Both the position numbers and the translations under genes were made by a program. The notes under the pieces are model-generated. The model ran no database searches and had not been told where the DNA came from. It saw only the letters and a list, made by a program, of their open reading frames with translations. Of a stretch of DNA of 64,000 nt, positions 16,901 through 38,712 are shown piece after piece. The DNA lies in the NCBI RefSeq assembly GCF_000695255.1, contig NZ_JMIB01000018.1, positions 1-64,000 of the forward strand. Direction: 5' to 3'. Position 1 is the stretch's first letter, and each line of letters starts with the position of its first letter. Source of the DNA: Photobacterium galatheae (lineage in GTDB: Bacteria; Pseudomonadota; Gammaproteobacteria; Enterobacterales; Vibrionaceae).

Positions 16901-19220
16901 AAGTGGCGTCTGCCGTCCTTTTGATGCAGATGCCGACGGGACGATTTTTACGGAAGGTGTGGGCGTCGTTGCGCTGAAGTCTGCCGCGCAGGCGCTGGCA
17001 GATAAAGACAATATTCTGGCCGTCATTCAAGGCAGTGCCATCAATAACGATGGTCATCAGAAGGTTGGTTATCTGGCACCGGGCGTGCCGGGTCAGGTTG
17101 CGGTGATTGAACAGGCTTATCAGGATGCCGGTGTCGCACCGGATTCAGTCAGCTATGTGGAAGCACATGGCACAGGGACACAAATTGGCGACCCGATTGA
17201 GGTGAAAGCGCTCGCCCGGGTCCTGGGACATCGTACCGTGGCTGACTGCCGGCTCGGGGCGGTGAAAAGTAACCTGGGGCATGCCGAAGCAGCCGCGGGT
17301 ATGGCGGGGCTGTTCAAGACGGTTCTATCGCTGAAACACCGGTTTGTACCGCCGACGCTGCATTACCGGCAGGCGAATCCGCACATTGATTTTGATGCCC
17401 TCCCGCTGACAGTGAATGACCGGGGCTGGGACTGGCAGGGCGCGATGGAACCGCTACGTGCCGGTGTCAGTGCGTTTGGGATCGGGGGAACCAATGCCCA
17501 TCTGATCCTTGAACAGGCACCGGGACGACAGACAACGACTGCCGCCGATGAAACATGGCGTATCCTGCCGGTTTCAGCCAAATCGACGGCAGCCCTGGCC
17601 GCGCAGTGCAAACAACTGGCTGACTCTCTGAATGACACGCCGGATGAGGCCCTTGCAGACATTGCTTTCACGCTGACGTACGGCCGTGAACATTTTGCTT
17701 TTCGTCAGGCGGCCGTCTGTCGTCAGGGAAGTGAAGCCGTTGCGCAATTCAGGGCGGTCAATCCGCAGGGTATCTCTCAGGCGAAGTCGGTCTTTTTCAT
17801 GTTCCCGGGGCAGGGTGCACAGTATCCGGGCATGCTTGCTGAACTGTATCAGACGTTGCCGTCATACCGGGACATTGCAGACCAGTGTTTCTCCTGGCTG
17901 CCCGATACGCTTCGTCAGGCATTAACGGCTTTGATGTGTCAGCCGTCTGAGACGGTATTTCAGGATACCCGGCTGGTCCAGCCCGCGCTGTTTATCTGTC
18001 AGTATGCACTCGGCCGTTTGCTGCTGTCGTGGGGGATCACCCCGCGCGGCATGATCGGCCACAGTATTGGCGAATATGCCGTAGCTGCGCTGGCGGGCGT
18101 GATGTCTGCTCAGGATGCACTGCAACTGGTGGTGCGCCGTGCCGAACTGATGGCACAGACGGCACCGGGCCGGATGCTGGGGGTGTCTTTATCTCAGGAA
18201 GCCGCGACTGCGTACCTCAGCCAGACGGTGAGTCTGGCCGCGGTGAACGGTCCGGCACAATGCGTGCTGTCTGGTGAGGTTGAAGCCATCACACAGCTCG
18301 AACAGCGGCTGGCGACAGAAGGGATTGCCTGTCAGGCATTGCCGGTCGGGCAAGCCAATCACTCCCACCTGATGGCGCCGATTCTGGATGAGTTCAGACA
18401 GGCCGTGGCTCAGATTCCTATGCAGCCACCACAGATACCTTATCTCTCCACCTGCACCGGGGACTGGATTGGCGATGAGGTCGTTCAGCCGGATTACTGG
18501 GTGCGCCATCTGCGCCAGAGCGTACAGTTTCACCACGGGATTGAACGTGCGATGGCGGAGCCGGATACCTTGTTCATTGATATGGGCCCCGGCAAAACAC
18601 TGGGTGCACTGATCCGCCGTCATCCGGCGCTGGGTGAGTCACATTCAGTCGTCCATCTGACACGCCATGCCAAAGAAACAGCGGCTGAACCGGAAATTCT
18701 GCTGAATGCAATCGCCCGGCTGTTTGAACAGGGATGTGAGATCAACTGGCACGCCCTCCCGTTCCAGAATCAGGGACAGCGTATTGCGTTGCCACTTTAT
18801 CCTTTTGATGCACAGCAGTTTGACTGGGTGATGACCGGCCAGACGAGTTACCGCGACTTTCATACGCTGTCTTCCGTCGTGGGTTCGTCGCTGAATGGCA
18901 AACGGCCGCGTCCGAAGCTGGAAACCGCTTACCGGGCACCGCAGTCTGAGGAAGAACGGCAGATCGCAGCCCTCTGGGAAGAAGAACTCGGGATTGCAAG
19001 CATCGGACTGGATGATGAGTTCTTTGCGCTGGGCGGAGATTCTTTAGTGATGCTGAGACTGGTGAATAAGCTCAATCCGCTGTTCTCTGTGTCACTGACC
19101 GTACAGGGCATGATGGATGCGAAGACAGTTGTTGAACAAGCCACGCTGATTGGCTTGCTCAAGAGCCAATTGGACGATGACGAAGAGGACGTCATGCTGG
19201 ATTTAGGAGAGTTGTTATGA
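13953..19220 (+). CDS. hybrid acyl-AMP ligase / type I PKS loading-and-extension protein (AL-ACP-KS-AT-ACP)
   Basis: 1755 residues with a near-perfect Shine-Dalgarno (AAAGGAGG) before the ATG. Residues 1–105 are unrecognised. The acyl-AMP ligase domain (about 106–640) has LTSGSTGQAK near 276, QPSYGMAEAA, GWFRTGDLG and the catalytic Lys in PKTSIGKIRR. ACP1 carries Ser692 (MGGSSVL). A Lys/Glu/Thr repeat linker precedes the KS, which has active Cys937 (TACSTG), His1072 (EAHGTGT) and His1110 (NLGHAEA). The AT has nucleophile Ser1371 (GHSIGEY); the specificity motif reads QANH, nearest to malonyl-type HAFH. ACP2 carries Ser1697 (LGGDSL). No ketoreductase, dehydratase or enoylreductase is present, so the product is a beta-ketoacyl thioester. 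The very acidic C-terminal tail is a likely docking motif for the next protein. Its stop overlaps the following ATG. Confidence 0.92.
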   Translation: MVSSREETLVTLITSYCLKPSDDMAVRISRRVSRDLSDIASIAAVSVTHEAGKMALLIQLDITDARELSSAQMQVSAQLNAQLTAVRALIDLQVVGGTAALCPGDALHIPETAAVSLASAFQRTVSQSPETRIVCYGADGCQVALDYRALWQKARQVASGLQATTGHEPEPVVIVSGDIAEYLTAFWGCVLAGKPSLTVMLAADYTLADQHTEKLTQALAVLDAKWVLCCEQGASRLQHFPPAAERLLTVSRLAETGASSATEQIAVHEVSPLFYQLTSGSTGQAKVIPVTEQAVTAQIHAVNQHCGYQAEDVSLNWLPFDHVIGLLAVHLHDVYLGRQQVHLPTSLVMANPLLWLQKMAQYQATHCFAPNFIFKLVLEQIAKERPQTLPDLSRVRQIVSGGEAVSPSVVAQFIAQFAPAGLGQHVIQPSYGMAEAAAGVSFEQHWDPDSSVMHAGNTEGISSLGKPLPGMTIRIVDAQQQLVNQGEIGEIQLLGRKLCHEGSGWFRTGDLGLLDQGRLFVSGRLKDVIIINGANFYCHQLEHLVGSVEGVLPGWVAAVADRRAEQESVAVFFVPEHQAWVNHEDDRYLPVIRAIRAQLAKHAGIRASAIVPLTQQTLPKTSIGKIRRTELQDALMQGAFDTRLAGLTLAENRLTAETAEPHQAALTALWCEVLEVDRCSPQTNFFEMGGSSVLAARLIARINQVFGLSLTPVVLFEAPNIQAMAALMTSEKATPEKAVTEKAVTEKTGTEKTGTETPAEDGQCSGVAIIGMAGQFPNAPDLETFWQKLVAGEDMMSTFTAEELALHDAPLSRQQDYVRRGGKVLGTHAFDAAFFEYALQDAELMDPQSRLLHQQCWHALEQAGYVSARDTGKIGVYLGVSSRHNRDWMRRAEQRVDLPQLSDTMSFETLADRDFIATRIAYAMHLNGPAVTVQTACSTGLVAVHTAVQAIRNGDCDMALAGAAAVGAIQQGYLRQSGMMLSESGVCRPFDADADGTIFTEGVGVVALKSAAQALADKDNILAVIQGSAINNDGHQKVGYLAPGVPGQVAVIEQAYQDAGVAPDSVSYVEAHGTGTQIGDPIEVKALARVLGHRTVADCRLGAVKSNLGHAEAAAGMAGLFKTVLSLKHRFVPPTLHYRQANPHIDFDALPLTVNDRGWDWQGAMEPLRAGVSAFGIGGTNAHLILEQAPGRQTTTAADETWRILPVSAKSTAALAAQCKQLADSLNDTPDEALADIAFTLTYGREHFAFRQAAVCRQGSEAVAQFRAVNPQGISQAKSVFFMFPGQGAQYPGMLAELYQTLPSYRDIADQCFSWLPDTLRQALTALMCQPSETVFQDTRLVQPALFICQYALGRLLLSWGITPRGMIGHSIGEYAVAALAGVMSAQDALQLVVRRAELMAQTAPGRMLGVSLSQEAATAYLSQTVSLAAVNGPAQCVLSGEVEAITQLEQRLATEGIACQALPVGQANHSHLMAPILDEFRQAVAQIPMQPPQIPYLSTCTGDWIGDEVVQPDYWVRHLRQSVQFHHGIERAMAEPDTLFIDMGPGKTLGALIRRHPALGESHSVVHLTRHAKETAAEPEILLNAIARLFEQGCEINWHALPFQNQGQRIALPLYPFDAQQFDWVMTGQTSYRDFHTLSSVVGSSLNGKRPRPKLETAYRAPQSEEERQIAALWEEELGIASIGLDDEFFALGGDSLVMLRLVNKLNPLFSVSLTVQGMMDAKTVVEQATLIGLLKSQLDDDEEDVMLDLGELL
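16142..16216 (+). repeat. in-frame 15-base tandem repeat in the ACP–KS linker
   Basis: Five 15-base units, starting agaaaa in four and cgaaaa in the last, encode EKATP, EKAVT, EKAVT, EKTGT, EKTGT between ACP1 and KS. Copy number changes would keep frame and alter linker length only. Confidence 0.85.
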
Positions 19221-20848
19221 GTCTTGTCGAAGATTTTCTGGCAGAACCTACTGTACTGAGCACGTCAGACAGGCAATACAAAACGATTCAGGACTTATAT
19301 GCATTGTCTCTGGGAGATGTTTTTCAGCAGGCGTTTCATGAGTTATCACAACAGGACAAAGTGAATGCCTGTCGTCCGCTGAGTGAGCATGAGGCGGATT
19401 TCACCAATATCCGGATGAGTCAGTCGCCCCTGTCTGCCGAGTCGTACCGGGCATTTTTTGAAAAGGAAGTCATCGGACATTCGGTCAATCTTCTTTCTCC
19501 GAAGTTTCTGGGCCATATGACGGCGCCTTTACCCGGGTTTATGGCCGATATGACGACGGCCATCACGCGGCTGAATCAGAATCAGGTGAAAGTGGAAACA
19601 TCTAATGTGCTGACCCTGATTGAAAGGCAGGTGATCGGCGAGCTGCACCATAAGGTATTCGGGGCTCCGGAACGGTTTTACCGTCAGAGCCTGCAAAACC
19701 CTGAACAAAGTCTTGGGGTGATCACCAGTGGCGGCACCATGGCAAACATCACCAGCCTGAGCTATGCGCTGAATAAAGCGTTTGGTCCGTCAGCGGGGTT
19801 TGACGGCATCACAAAAGCCGGGCTGTTTGCGGCGATGCGTCATTACGGCTATCAGGATGTTGTCATTCTCGGCTCACAGCGGATGCATTATTCAATCGAT
19901 AAAGCCGCAAAGCTGATGGGACTGGGCGAGCGCAGTGTGGTGCGGATACCGGCAACGGCCTCCGGGCATGTGGATCCGGTGGCATTGAGACGCAAACTGG
20001 ACGCATGCCGTCAGAATCAAACTTTCGTGCTGGCTGTTATCGGGATTGCAGGGACCACAGAGACCGGCCATGTTGATCCGCTGGCCGAGCTGGGGGAGCT
20101 GGCGCGTGAGTACGGGGTGCATTATCACATTGATGCGGCCTGGGGGGGGGCGTACGCGCTTTCTGAAAAACACCGGGCACTGGTTCAGGGGATTGAACTG
20201 GCCGACACCGTTGCCATCTGCGCCCATAAACAGCTTTACGCACCGATGGGGATCAGTTGCTGTCTGTTCAAATCAGCTGATTTTGCCCGTGATTCAGAAA
20301 ATAACACCAGCTATCAGTGTAAAAAAGGCAGCTATGACCTGGGACGTTACACCATTGAAGGATCACGGCCCGCATCTGTTTTGCTGTTGCATGCCTTGCT
20401 CAATTTATGGGGAGAGGTCGGCATGGCGAAAGTCTTTGACCGCGGGCTGGTATTAACGGATTACCTGGTGTCGCGACTGGCGCAGAGTGACGAGTTTTAT
20501 CTTTATTACCAGCCTGATCTGAATATTGTGGTTTACCGCTATATGCCACCCCATCTGCGCAGTTTGGCTGAGCAGGGCATACCTTTCACCGATCTGCAGC
20601 GACAACAACTCAACCAGATGAATGCTGCGATTCAGCAACAGCAGTTTCAGAAGGGAGATACCTTTGTTTCCGCAACCACCTTACGAGAGGTGACCGGGGA
20701 CTGTGTGGTTTTCAGAGCCGTGCTGTGCAATCCGCTGGCCACCGAATCGGATATTGACGTCATGCTGGAAGACCAGAAGCAGATAGCGGTCTCTGTCGCA
20801 CGTCGTTTTGATCATGTGAATTCCTTTGATTTCAGGGTGGGTAAATGA
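19217..20848 (+). CDS. PLP-dependent group II decarboxylase, PanP-like (aspartate 1-decarboxylase candidate)
   Basis: 543 residues. Fold-type I PLP decarboxylase with the substrate loop NQNQVKVETSNVLTLIERQV, the cofactor-stacking region VITSGGTMANITSL, the IAGTTETGHVDPLAEL stretch, HIDAAWGGAYALS and the Schiff-base lysine Lys338 in ICAHKQLYAPMG. Overall pattern matches the Vibrio PanP group, which makes beta-alanine from aspartate, more than glutamate or aromatic decarboxylases. The chromosome's housekeeping copy would be elsewhere. It is translationally coupled on both sides (ATGA overlaps with the PKS and with the next gene). A downstream adenylation domain has a beta-alanine specificity code, so supply of beta-alanine to the assembly line is a strong inference. 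Substrate has not been proven. Confidence 0.85.
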   Translation: MSLVEDFLAEPTVLSTSDRQYKTIQDLYALSLGDVFQQAFHELSQQDKVNACRPLSEHEADFTNIRMSQSPLSAESYRAFFEKEVIGHSVNLLSPKFLGHMTAPLPGFMADMTTAITRLNQNQVKVETSNVLTLIERQVIGELHHKVFGAPERFYRQSLQNPEQSLGVITSGGTMANITSLSYALNKAFGPSAGFDGITKAGLFAAMRHYGYQDVVILGSQRMHYSIDKAAKLMGLGERSVVRIPATASGHVDPVALRRKLDACRQNQTFVLAVIGIAGTTETGHVDPLAELGELAREYGVHYHIDAAWGGAYALSEKHRALVQGIELADTVAICAHKQLYAPMGISCCLFKSADFARDSENNTSYQCKKGSYDLGRYTIEGSRPASVLLLHALLNLWGEVGMAKVFDRGLVLTDYLVSRLAQSDEFYLYYQPDLNIVVYRYMPPHLRSLAEQGIPFTDLQRQQLNQMNAAIQQQQFQKGDTFVSATTLREVTGDCVVFRAVLCNPLATESDIDVMLEDQKQIAVSVARRFDHVNSFDFRVGK

Positions 20849-22152
20849 GCAATATTTCAAGACGAACCTTTTTCAAAGGCGCTGCACTGGCAGGGCTGGC
20901 CGGAGGAACCGGTGCCTGGCTTCTCTCCGGTCAACAACCCTCCGTGAACGCGCTGGAAGATTTGCTGGAAAATGCGCTCACTGATTTACCGGCAGCTAGT
21001 CTCAGCGCAGCTCTGATCAAAAATGGCGAACTTGTGTGGGGCAAAGGTTTTGGCTATCAGGATCTGGAAAGCCGGGTGCCGGCGACCATGGACAGCATCT
21101 GGCCGACGCTGGGCTCTGTCTCTAAGCTGGTGACCTGGACAGCACTGATGCAATTGGTGGAACAGGGGAAGGTTCGACTGGACGATGATGCCAGTGAGCA
21201 CTTGGGGTTCACATTACGCAATCCGCACTTTCCGGACACACTAATTACGCCTTATCACTTGCTGACCCACAGCTCGTCGCTGTCGACCCGAAGAATGACG
21301 TCGGCACCAGACAGCATGGCTGATTTCTTCTGCAAGCAGGATTCGGCTGATCTGCAAACCTGGGTCACGACGAATTTATCGCCACAGGGGGCCCAATACA
21401 ATCCGGATCTGGCATTTGATCCTTACCGGCCGGGAGATTTTTCACACGTAACACCGGACCCCATTGGCGTGATTTCAGGTTATTCGAGCTTGAATACCAT
21501 GGTCGCAGCCTATTTGATTGAACAGGTGAGCCGTCTTTCGTTTGAAGACTATGCCCGGCAATTTATTTTTGCGCCCTTAGGTCTGAAGGATATCGGCTGG
21601 CAAAAGGCTGAACTGGATCAGCAAAAAATCATGACGCCTTACGAGGCCAAAAACAGCCCGCGTGCGCCAATCATGGCGGTATTTACCCACCAAATGAAAG
21701 ACAGAGGGTATTTGAGCCGGACCGCTGTTTCGGCGGATGACCATAAAACCTATTTTGCCTTTGATGATTGCAATTACTTTTCACCGTTTAATGCCGCAGC
21801 GTTATTAGGATCTTCTACCACTGCATTTGTCACGCTGATGCGTTCTTTTCTGCCTCAGGATAAAACCGCACCCGCTTTGCTCAAGAGAGAGACCCTTGCA
21901 CGCATGTGGCAGGTTCAGCGCCATGATCCGAGTACGGGCAGTACGCTTGGGCTGGGATGGTTTCAGTTCAAATCCCCCAGATACGGGACATTCTGGGGTC
22001 ATGATGGTGGCGGGCCGGGCATTATTTCACGCGTCATGATTGACCCGGAGAGCGGCAATGGCGTGGTGTTGTTGATTAATAATTTCTTTGTAGATTTCAG
22101 GCAAAGAGCCTATTTGCTGGATCAGTTGTGCGCATCGCTGAAAGCAGTGTGA
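20845..22152 (+). CDS. Tat-exported beta-lactamase-family serine hydrolase
   Basis: 435 residues. The N-terminus carries a textbook twin-arginine signal (SRRTFFKG at 5–12, followed by a hydrophobic, Ala/Gly-rich stretch), so the folded enzyme is sent to the periplasm. The class C beta-lactamase/DD-peptidase fold shows Ser91-x-x-Lys94 (SVSK), a Tyr in GYSSLNTM as the YxN-like element, and HDGGGPG as the third motif. It starts within the decarboxylase stop (ATGA). Relatives in NRPS pathways such as ClbP remove an N-terminal acyl-residue 'prodrug' part after export; those have three C-terminal membrane helices, which are lacking here. Roles in prodrug cleavage, hydrolysis or self-protection are all possible. 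Confidence 0.85.
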   Translation: MSNISRRTFFKGAALAGLAGGTGAWLLSGQQPSVNALEDLLENALTDLPAASLSAALIKNGELVWGKGFGYQDLESRVPATMDSIWPTLGSVSKLVTWTALMQLVEQGKVRLDDDASEHLGFTLRNPHFPDTLITPYHLLTHSSSLSTRRMTSAPDSMADFFCKQDSADLQTWVTTNLSPQGAQYNPDLAFDPYRPGDFSHVTPDPIGVISGYSSLNTMVAAYLIEQVSRLSFEDYARQFIFAPLGLKDIGWQKAELDQQKIMTPYEAKNSPRAPIMAVFTHQMKDRGYLSRTAVSADDHKTYFAFDDCNYFSPFNAAALLGSSTTAFVTLMRSFLPQDKTAPALLKRETLARMWQVQRHDPSTGSTLGLGWFQFKSPRYGTFWGHDGGGPGIISRVMIDPESGNGVVLLINNFFVDFRQRAYLLDQLCASLKAV

Positions 22153-22215
22153 CAGTCAGGTGTCTGAACAATCAGCGGTCGTTGAATCCATGGTGATAAG
22201 TTGCAGGAAGCGGAT

Positions 22216-35223
<13,008 letters not shown>

Positions 35224-35225
35224 CA

Positions 35226-38200
35226 GTGAATGCAGAATTATTGATTGATTCTCTGAAAGATCGAGGCATCGAACTTTCTGTGGACCAAGGGAAACTCAAA
35301 GTGGCGATCAGTCCGTCGCTGAGAGCGACAATTGCAGAGCACAAAGCCATGTTGCTGGAATGGCTGTCAGAGCACGGGAATACCGGAGAGAATCAGCCGC
35401 TGGGTCTGCGTCCGGAGAACGCGATTATTCCGCTGAGTTATCCGCAACAGGCGATGTGGCTGGTGGAGCAGGTCAGTGATGAGAGTCTGCAATACAACAT
35501 GCCCATGCGGGTCCGGCTGAAAGGCGAGCTGAATATTGCGGCGCTGGAGTGGAGTCTCAATGAACTGGTTCGTCTTCAGCCAGCTCTCCGGACCGGGACA
35601 ACGGTTGTATCCGGACAGCCCCGGCAGCGTATTCGTCCGTTTGCATTCGAACCTCTGGAAGTGGTGGACCTGACCGGACTCGCTGAAGCGGCCCGGGTGG
35701 ATGCTGTGGAGAAGGAAGCACAGAAAGAGCTGTACAAGGCCTTTGATCTGGAACAGGACGACCTGATCCGAAACCGGTTACTTCAGGTGGGCGCGGATGA
35801 TTATGTCTTACTGCATACCTTGCATCATATTGCAGCGGATGGCTGGTCTCTGAGTGTCCTCACTCAGCAGTTGAGTGAACTGTATCAAAAATATGTGCAG
35901 GGTGATCAAACGCCGTTACCGCCGTTATCGCTGGACTATGCCGATTATGCATTCTGGCAGCAGCGTTATCTGCAAGGGAAAGTTTTAGCGCCGCTGGAAT
36001 CTTTCTGGAGCGATCATTTGCTGGGTGCCCCGGTGTCGCACACGCTGCCGCTTGATTTTCCAAGGCCGCCGGAGCAAACGTTCCATGGTGCCATTCATAA
36101 AACAACATTCGCTGCTGCGCCGTTAAACGCATTGAAGTCTTTGTGTCAGAAGCACAATGCCACGCTGTTTATGGGACTGCATGCCGTCCTGGCGATGATG
36201 ATTTCGGCTTTGGGGCAGGATGATGACATTGTGATCGGCACACCGGTTGCCAACCGGGAAGATACGCGACTCAATGACATTATTGGTCTGTTTATTAATA
36301 CCTTACCGCTGCGCTGCCAGCTGAATGAACAGGATTCATTCATTGATTTACTGTCGCAGTGCCGTTCGATTCTGCTGAATGCATTTGAACATCAGCAGCT
36401 GCCTTTCGACTTATTGCTGGAGCGGCTCAATATTGCCCGGCCGCAGAATCATAGCCCGTTGTTTCAGATCATGCTGGTTTTACAAAACAACGTTGCACCG
36501 GAGCTGGACTTTCCCGGTGTGGCTGTGAAGGCAGAACCGAACCCGGCGATCTCGGCGAAATATGACCTGACGCTCTATGCGAGTGAAGAAGAGGGTGAGC
36601 TTATTCTGAGCTGGGAGTACAACACCGATCTGTTTATGGCTGATACGATGGCTTCCCTGGCAGACTTGTTTGAACATTTACTGCATGAAGTGACAGCATC
36701 GCCGGCGGTGCCATTCCGGCAGTTGTCGCTGCTTTCGCCTGCGGCTGTAACGCCTGAGGTTCTTCTTCCTGCAGGACAGGTGACAGAGGGGGATGATGAG
36801 CAGACTGATCTCATATCGCTCTTTGAAAAACAGGTTCAGCAGCAGCCTGATGCGACTGCACTGATCTTCAGACAAAAGAGCTGGTCTTATGCCGCGCTGG
36901 ACACCTGCTCAACAATGTTTGCACAGACGCTCAGACAGTGCGGCATACAGCAGGGCAGCCGGGTGGGGATTCATACCTTGCGTGGCCCGGAAATGATTGT
37001 GGCAATTCTTGCTGCCCTGAAGCTGGGGGCAACCTATGTGCCGCTTGATCCGAATTATCCTGAAGAACGGCTGGTCTATATGGTACAGGATGCCCGTGTG
37101 ACAGTGATTGCGATCACGCCGGGGCAGCAGACAGAACTGATGGCTCAGGTTCCTGTGGTTGAAGTTGATTTGTCTGATGCGATGAATCAACCGGCGGTCT
37201 CAGCATCTGATCTGAAAAGTGAAAAGACAGCGGGTGATGCGATGACTTATATCACCTATACATCGGGATCAACCGGTGTGCCGAAAGGAGTCTTGGGAAC
37301 ACAGCGCGGGGTACTCAATCGCTTACAGTGGATGTGGGCACAGTTCCCGTTTGAAGCAGACGAAGTCTGCTGCCAGAAAACCTCGCTGAACTTTGTCGAT
37401 CATGTCTGGGAGCTGTTTGGTGCGTTGCTACATGGCGTGCCGTCTGTGCTGGCTGATCAGGAGACCGTTGATGATCCCTTACGTTTAGCCCGGGTGCTGG
37501 CTGACCATCAGGTCACCCGTTTGGTTCTGGTGCCCTCGTTACTGCAAGGATTACTTGCTCTGCCGGATGAGGCATTGCTGCCGTTGTCTGCGATTCGTTA
37601 CTGGACTTCCAGCGGTGAAACGCTGTCTGTGAATCTGGTCCGTCAGTTCTATCGTGTCTTTGCAGACAGCTGTCTGCTGAACCTTTATGGTTCCTCTGAA
37701 GTCGCAGCAGATATTACCTGGTATGACACGCGTGAACTCCCTTCAGATGTCAGATTTGTGCCGATTGGTCATCCGATCACTCAGACCACGCTCACTGTGG
37801 TGAACCGAAACGGGCAGCAATTACCGGATGGCTTTGTCGGCGAGCTGTATGTGAGCGGTGCCGGACTTGCTGTCGGTTATACCTCAGAACCGCTGACCCA
37901 AGAGCGATTTGTGCGTCTGTCTGGTCTCAGCAGCACCTTTTTCAAAACCGGCGATCTGGTCCGCCGACAGTCAGACGGACTGTTGTTTACGCTGGGCCGG
38001 AATGACGATCAGGTCAAGATTCGCGGTCACCGGATTGAGTTAGGCGAGGTGGAAAATGCGCTGTGCCGGTTCCCCGGCATCGAGGCTGCGGCCGTGACGG
38101 TGCGGGAGCATGCAGGGCAGTCACATCTGGCGGCTTTCATCGTGGCAGATCACGCAGCTGGTCTGGATACCGAGCAATTTCATCATCGTCTGTTGCAGCA

Positions 38201-38627
38201 GTTGCCGGACTACATGGTGCCTTCTGCCATCAACCTGATTGAACAGATGCCTTTCATGCCGAATGGCAAGACAGACCGGAAGGCGCTGCCTGAGCCTCAG
38301 TGGGTCAAAGCGGAATACTATGTGGCGCCCCGCAATGAGCTGGAAAGGCAATTGTGCCAGATCTGGGAGCAGACGCTTGAGGTCCAGCGCGTCGGTGTGT
38401 TCGATAACTATTACCGGATTGGCGGAAATTCAATTCATGCGGTGAAGCTGGTGACGGCGATCAACCAGAAGCTGGGGCTTGGCATTCAGATCCGGGACAT
38501 CTTCGAGCAGAAGACGGTCGAGGGCATTGCAAACTTACAGAAAAACAGAAATCAGGCTTTGAATGAGTCACTGAACGAGCAGAAAAGCCGGCCGAAAACC
38601 ACCAAATACCATGAAATGGAGTTATAG
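35226..38627 (+). CDS. single-module NRPS (TubC dock; C-A-PCP), predicted beta-alanine module
   Basis: 1133 residues from a GTG two bases after the previous stop; GAGGAGA inside the upstream gene is the ribosome site. TubC-type docking domain 1–50, condensation domain with HHIAADG at 200–206, adenylation domain with SGSTG near 680, PCP with Ser1069 (IGGNSI). The adenylation domain is unusual: the normally invariant Asp at position 235 is replaced in FVDHVW (723–728), and the specificity residues read VDWVTSLADK. A shifted Asp after Val is the mark of beta-amino-acid and especially beta-alanine domains (VDWVISLADK-type), where the carboxyl-to-amine distance is longer. This matches the PanP-like decarboxylase in the same operon. 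The C-terminal tail is hydrophilic and not strongly acidic. Confidence 0.94.
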   Translation: MNAELLIDSLKDRGIELSVDQGKLKVAISPSLRATIAEHKAMLLEWLSEHGNTGENQPLGLRPENAIIPLSYPQQAMWLVEQVSDESLQYNMPMRVRLKGELNIAALEWSLNELVRLQPALRTGTTVVSGQPRQRIRPFAFEPLEVVDLTGLAEAARVDAVEKEAQKELYKAFDLEQDDLIRNRLLQVGADDYVLLHTLHHIAADGWSLSVLTQQLSELYQKYVQGDQTPLPPLSLDYADYAFWQQRYLQGKVLAPLESFWSDHLLGAPVSHTLPLDFPRPPEQTFHGAIHKTTFAAAPLNALKSLCQKHNATLFMGLHAVLAMMISALGQDDDIVIGTPVANREDTRLNDIIGLFINTLPLRCQLNEQDSFIDLLSQCRSILLNAFEHQQLPFDLLLERLNIARPQNHSPLFQIMLVLQNNVAPELDFPGVAVKAEPNPAISAKYDLTLYASEEEGELILSWEYNTDLFMADTMASLADLFEHLLHEVTASPAVPFRQLSLLSPAAVTPEVLLPAGQVTEGDDEQTDLISLFEKQVQQQPDATALIFRQKSWSYAALDTCSTMFAQTLRQCGIQQGSRVGIHTLRGPEMIVAILAALKLGATYVPLDPNYPEERLVYMVQDARVTVIAITPGQQTELMAQVPVVEVDLSDAMNQPAVSASDLKSEKTAGDAMTYITYTSGSTGVPKGVLGTQRGVLNRLQWMWAQFPFEADEVCCQKTSLNFVDHVWELFGALLHGVPSVLADQETVDDPLRLARVLADHQVTRLVLVPSLLQGLLALPDEALLPLSAIRYWTSSGETLSVNLVRQFYRVFADSCLLNLYGSSEVAADITWYDTRELPSDVRFVPIGHPITQTTLTVVNRNGQQLPDGFVGELYVSGAGLAVGYTSEPLTQERFVRLSGLSSTFFKTGDLVRRQSDGLLFTLGRNDDQVKIRGHRIELGEVENALCRFPGIEAAAVTVREHAGQSHLAAFIVADHAAGLDTEQFHHRLLQQLPDYMVPSAINLIEQMPFMPNGKTDRKALPEPQWVKAEYYVAPRNELERQLCQIWEQTLEVQRVGVFDNYYRIGGNSIHAVKLVTAINQKLGLGIQIRDIFEQKTVEGIANLQKNRNQALNESLNEQKSRPKTTKYHEMEL

Positions 38628-38633
38628 CGGATG

Positions 38634-38695
38634 AAACATGCCTGATGCATGTTTGAAACCGTTTGGCCCGTGTTGATCCGGTGATCTCTCGGGCC
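38634..38695 (+). other. two consecutive hairpins in the gap between NRPS genes
   Basis: AAACATGC (38634–38641) pairs with GCATGTTT (38647–38654), and GGCCCG (38665–38670) with CGGGCC (38690–38695). Neither is followed by a T-run, so they are more likely RNA-stability or partial attenuation elements than terminators. Confidence 0.45.
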
Positions 38696-38712
38696 TGTCA
38701 AGAAGGATGTTC

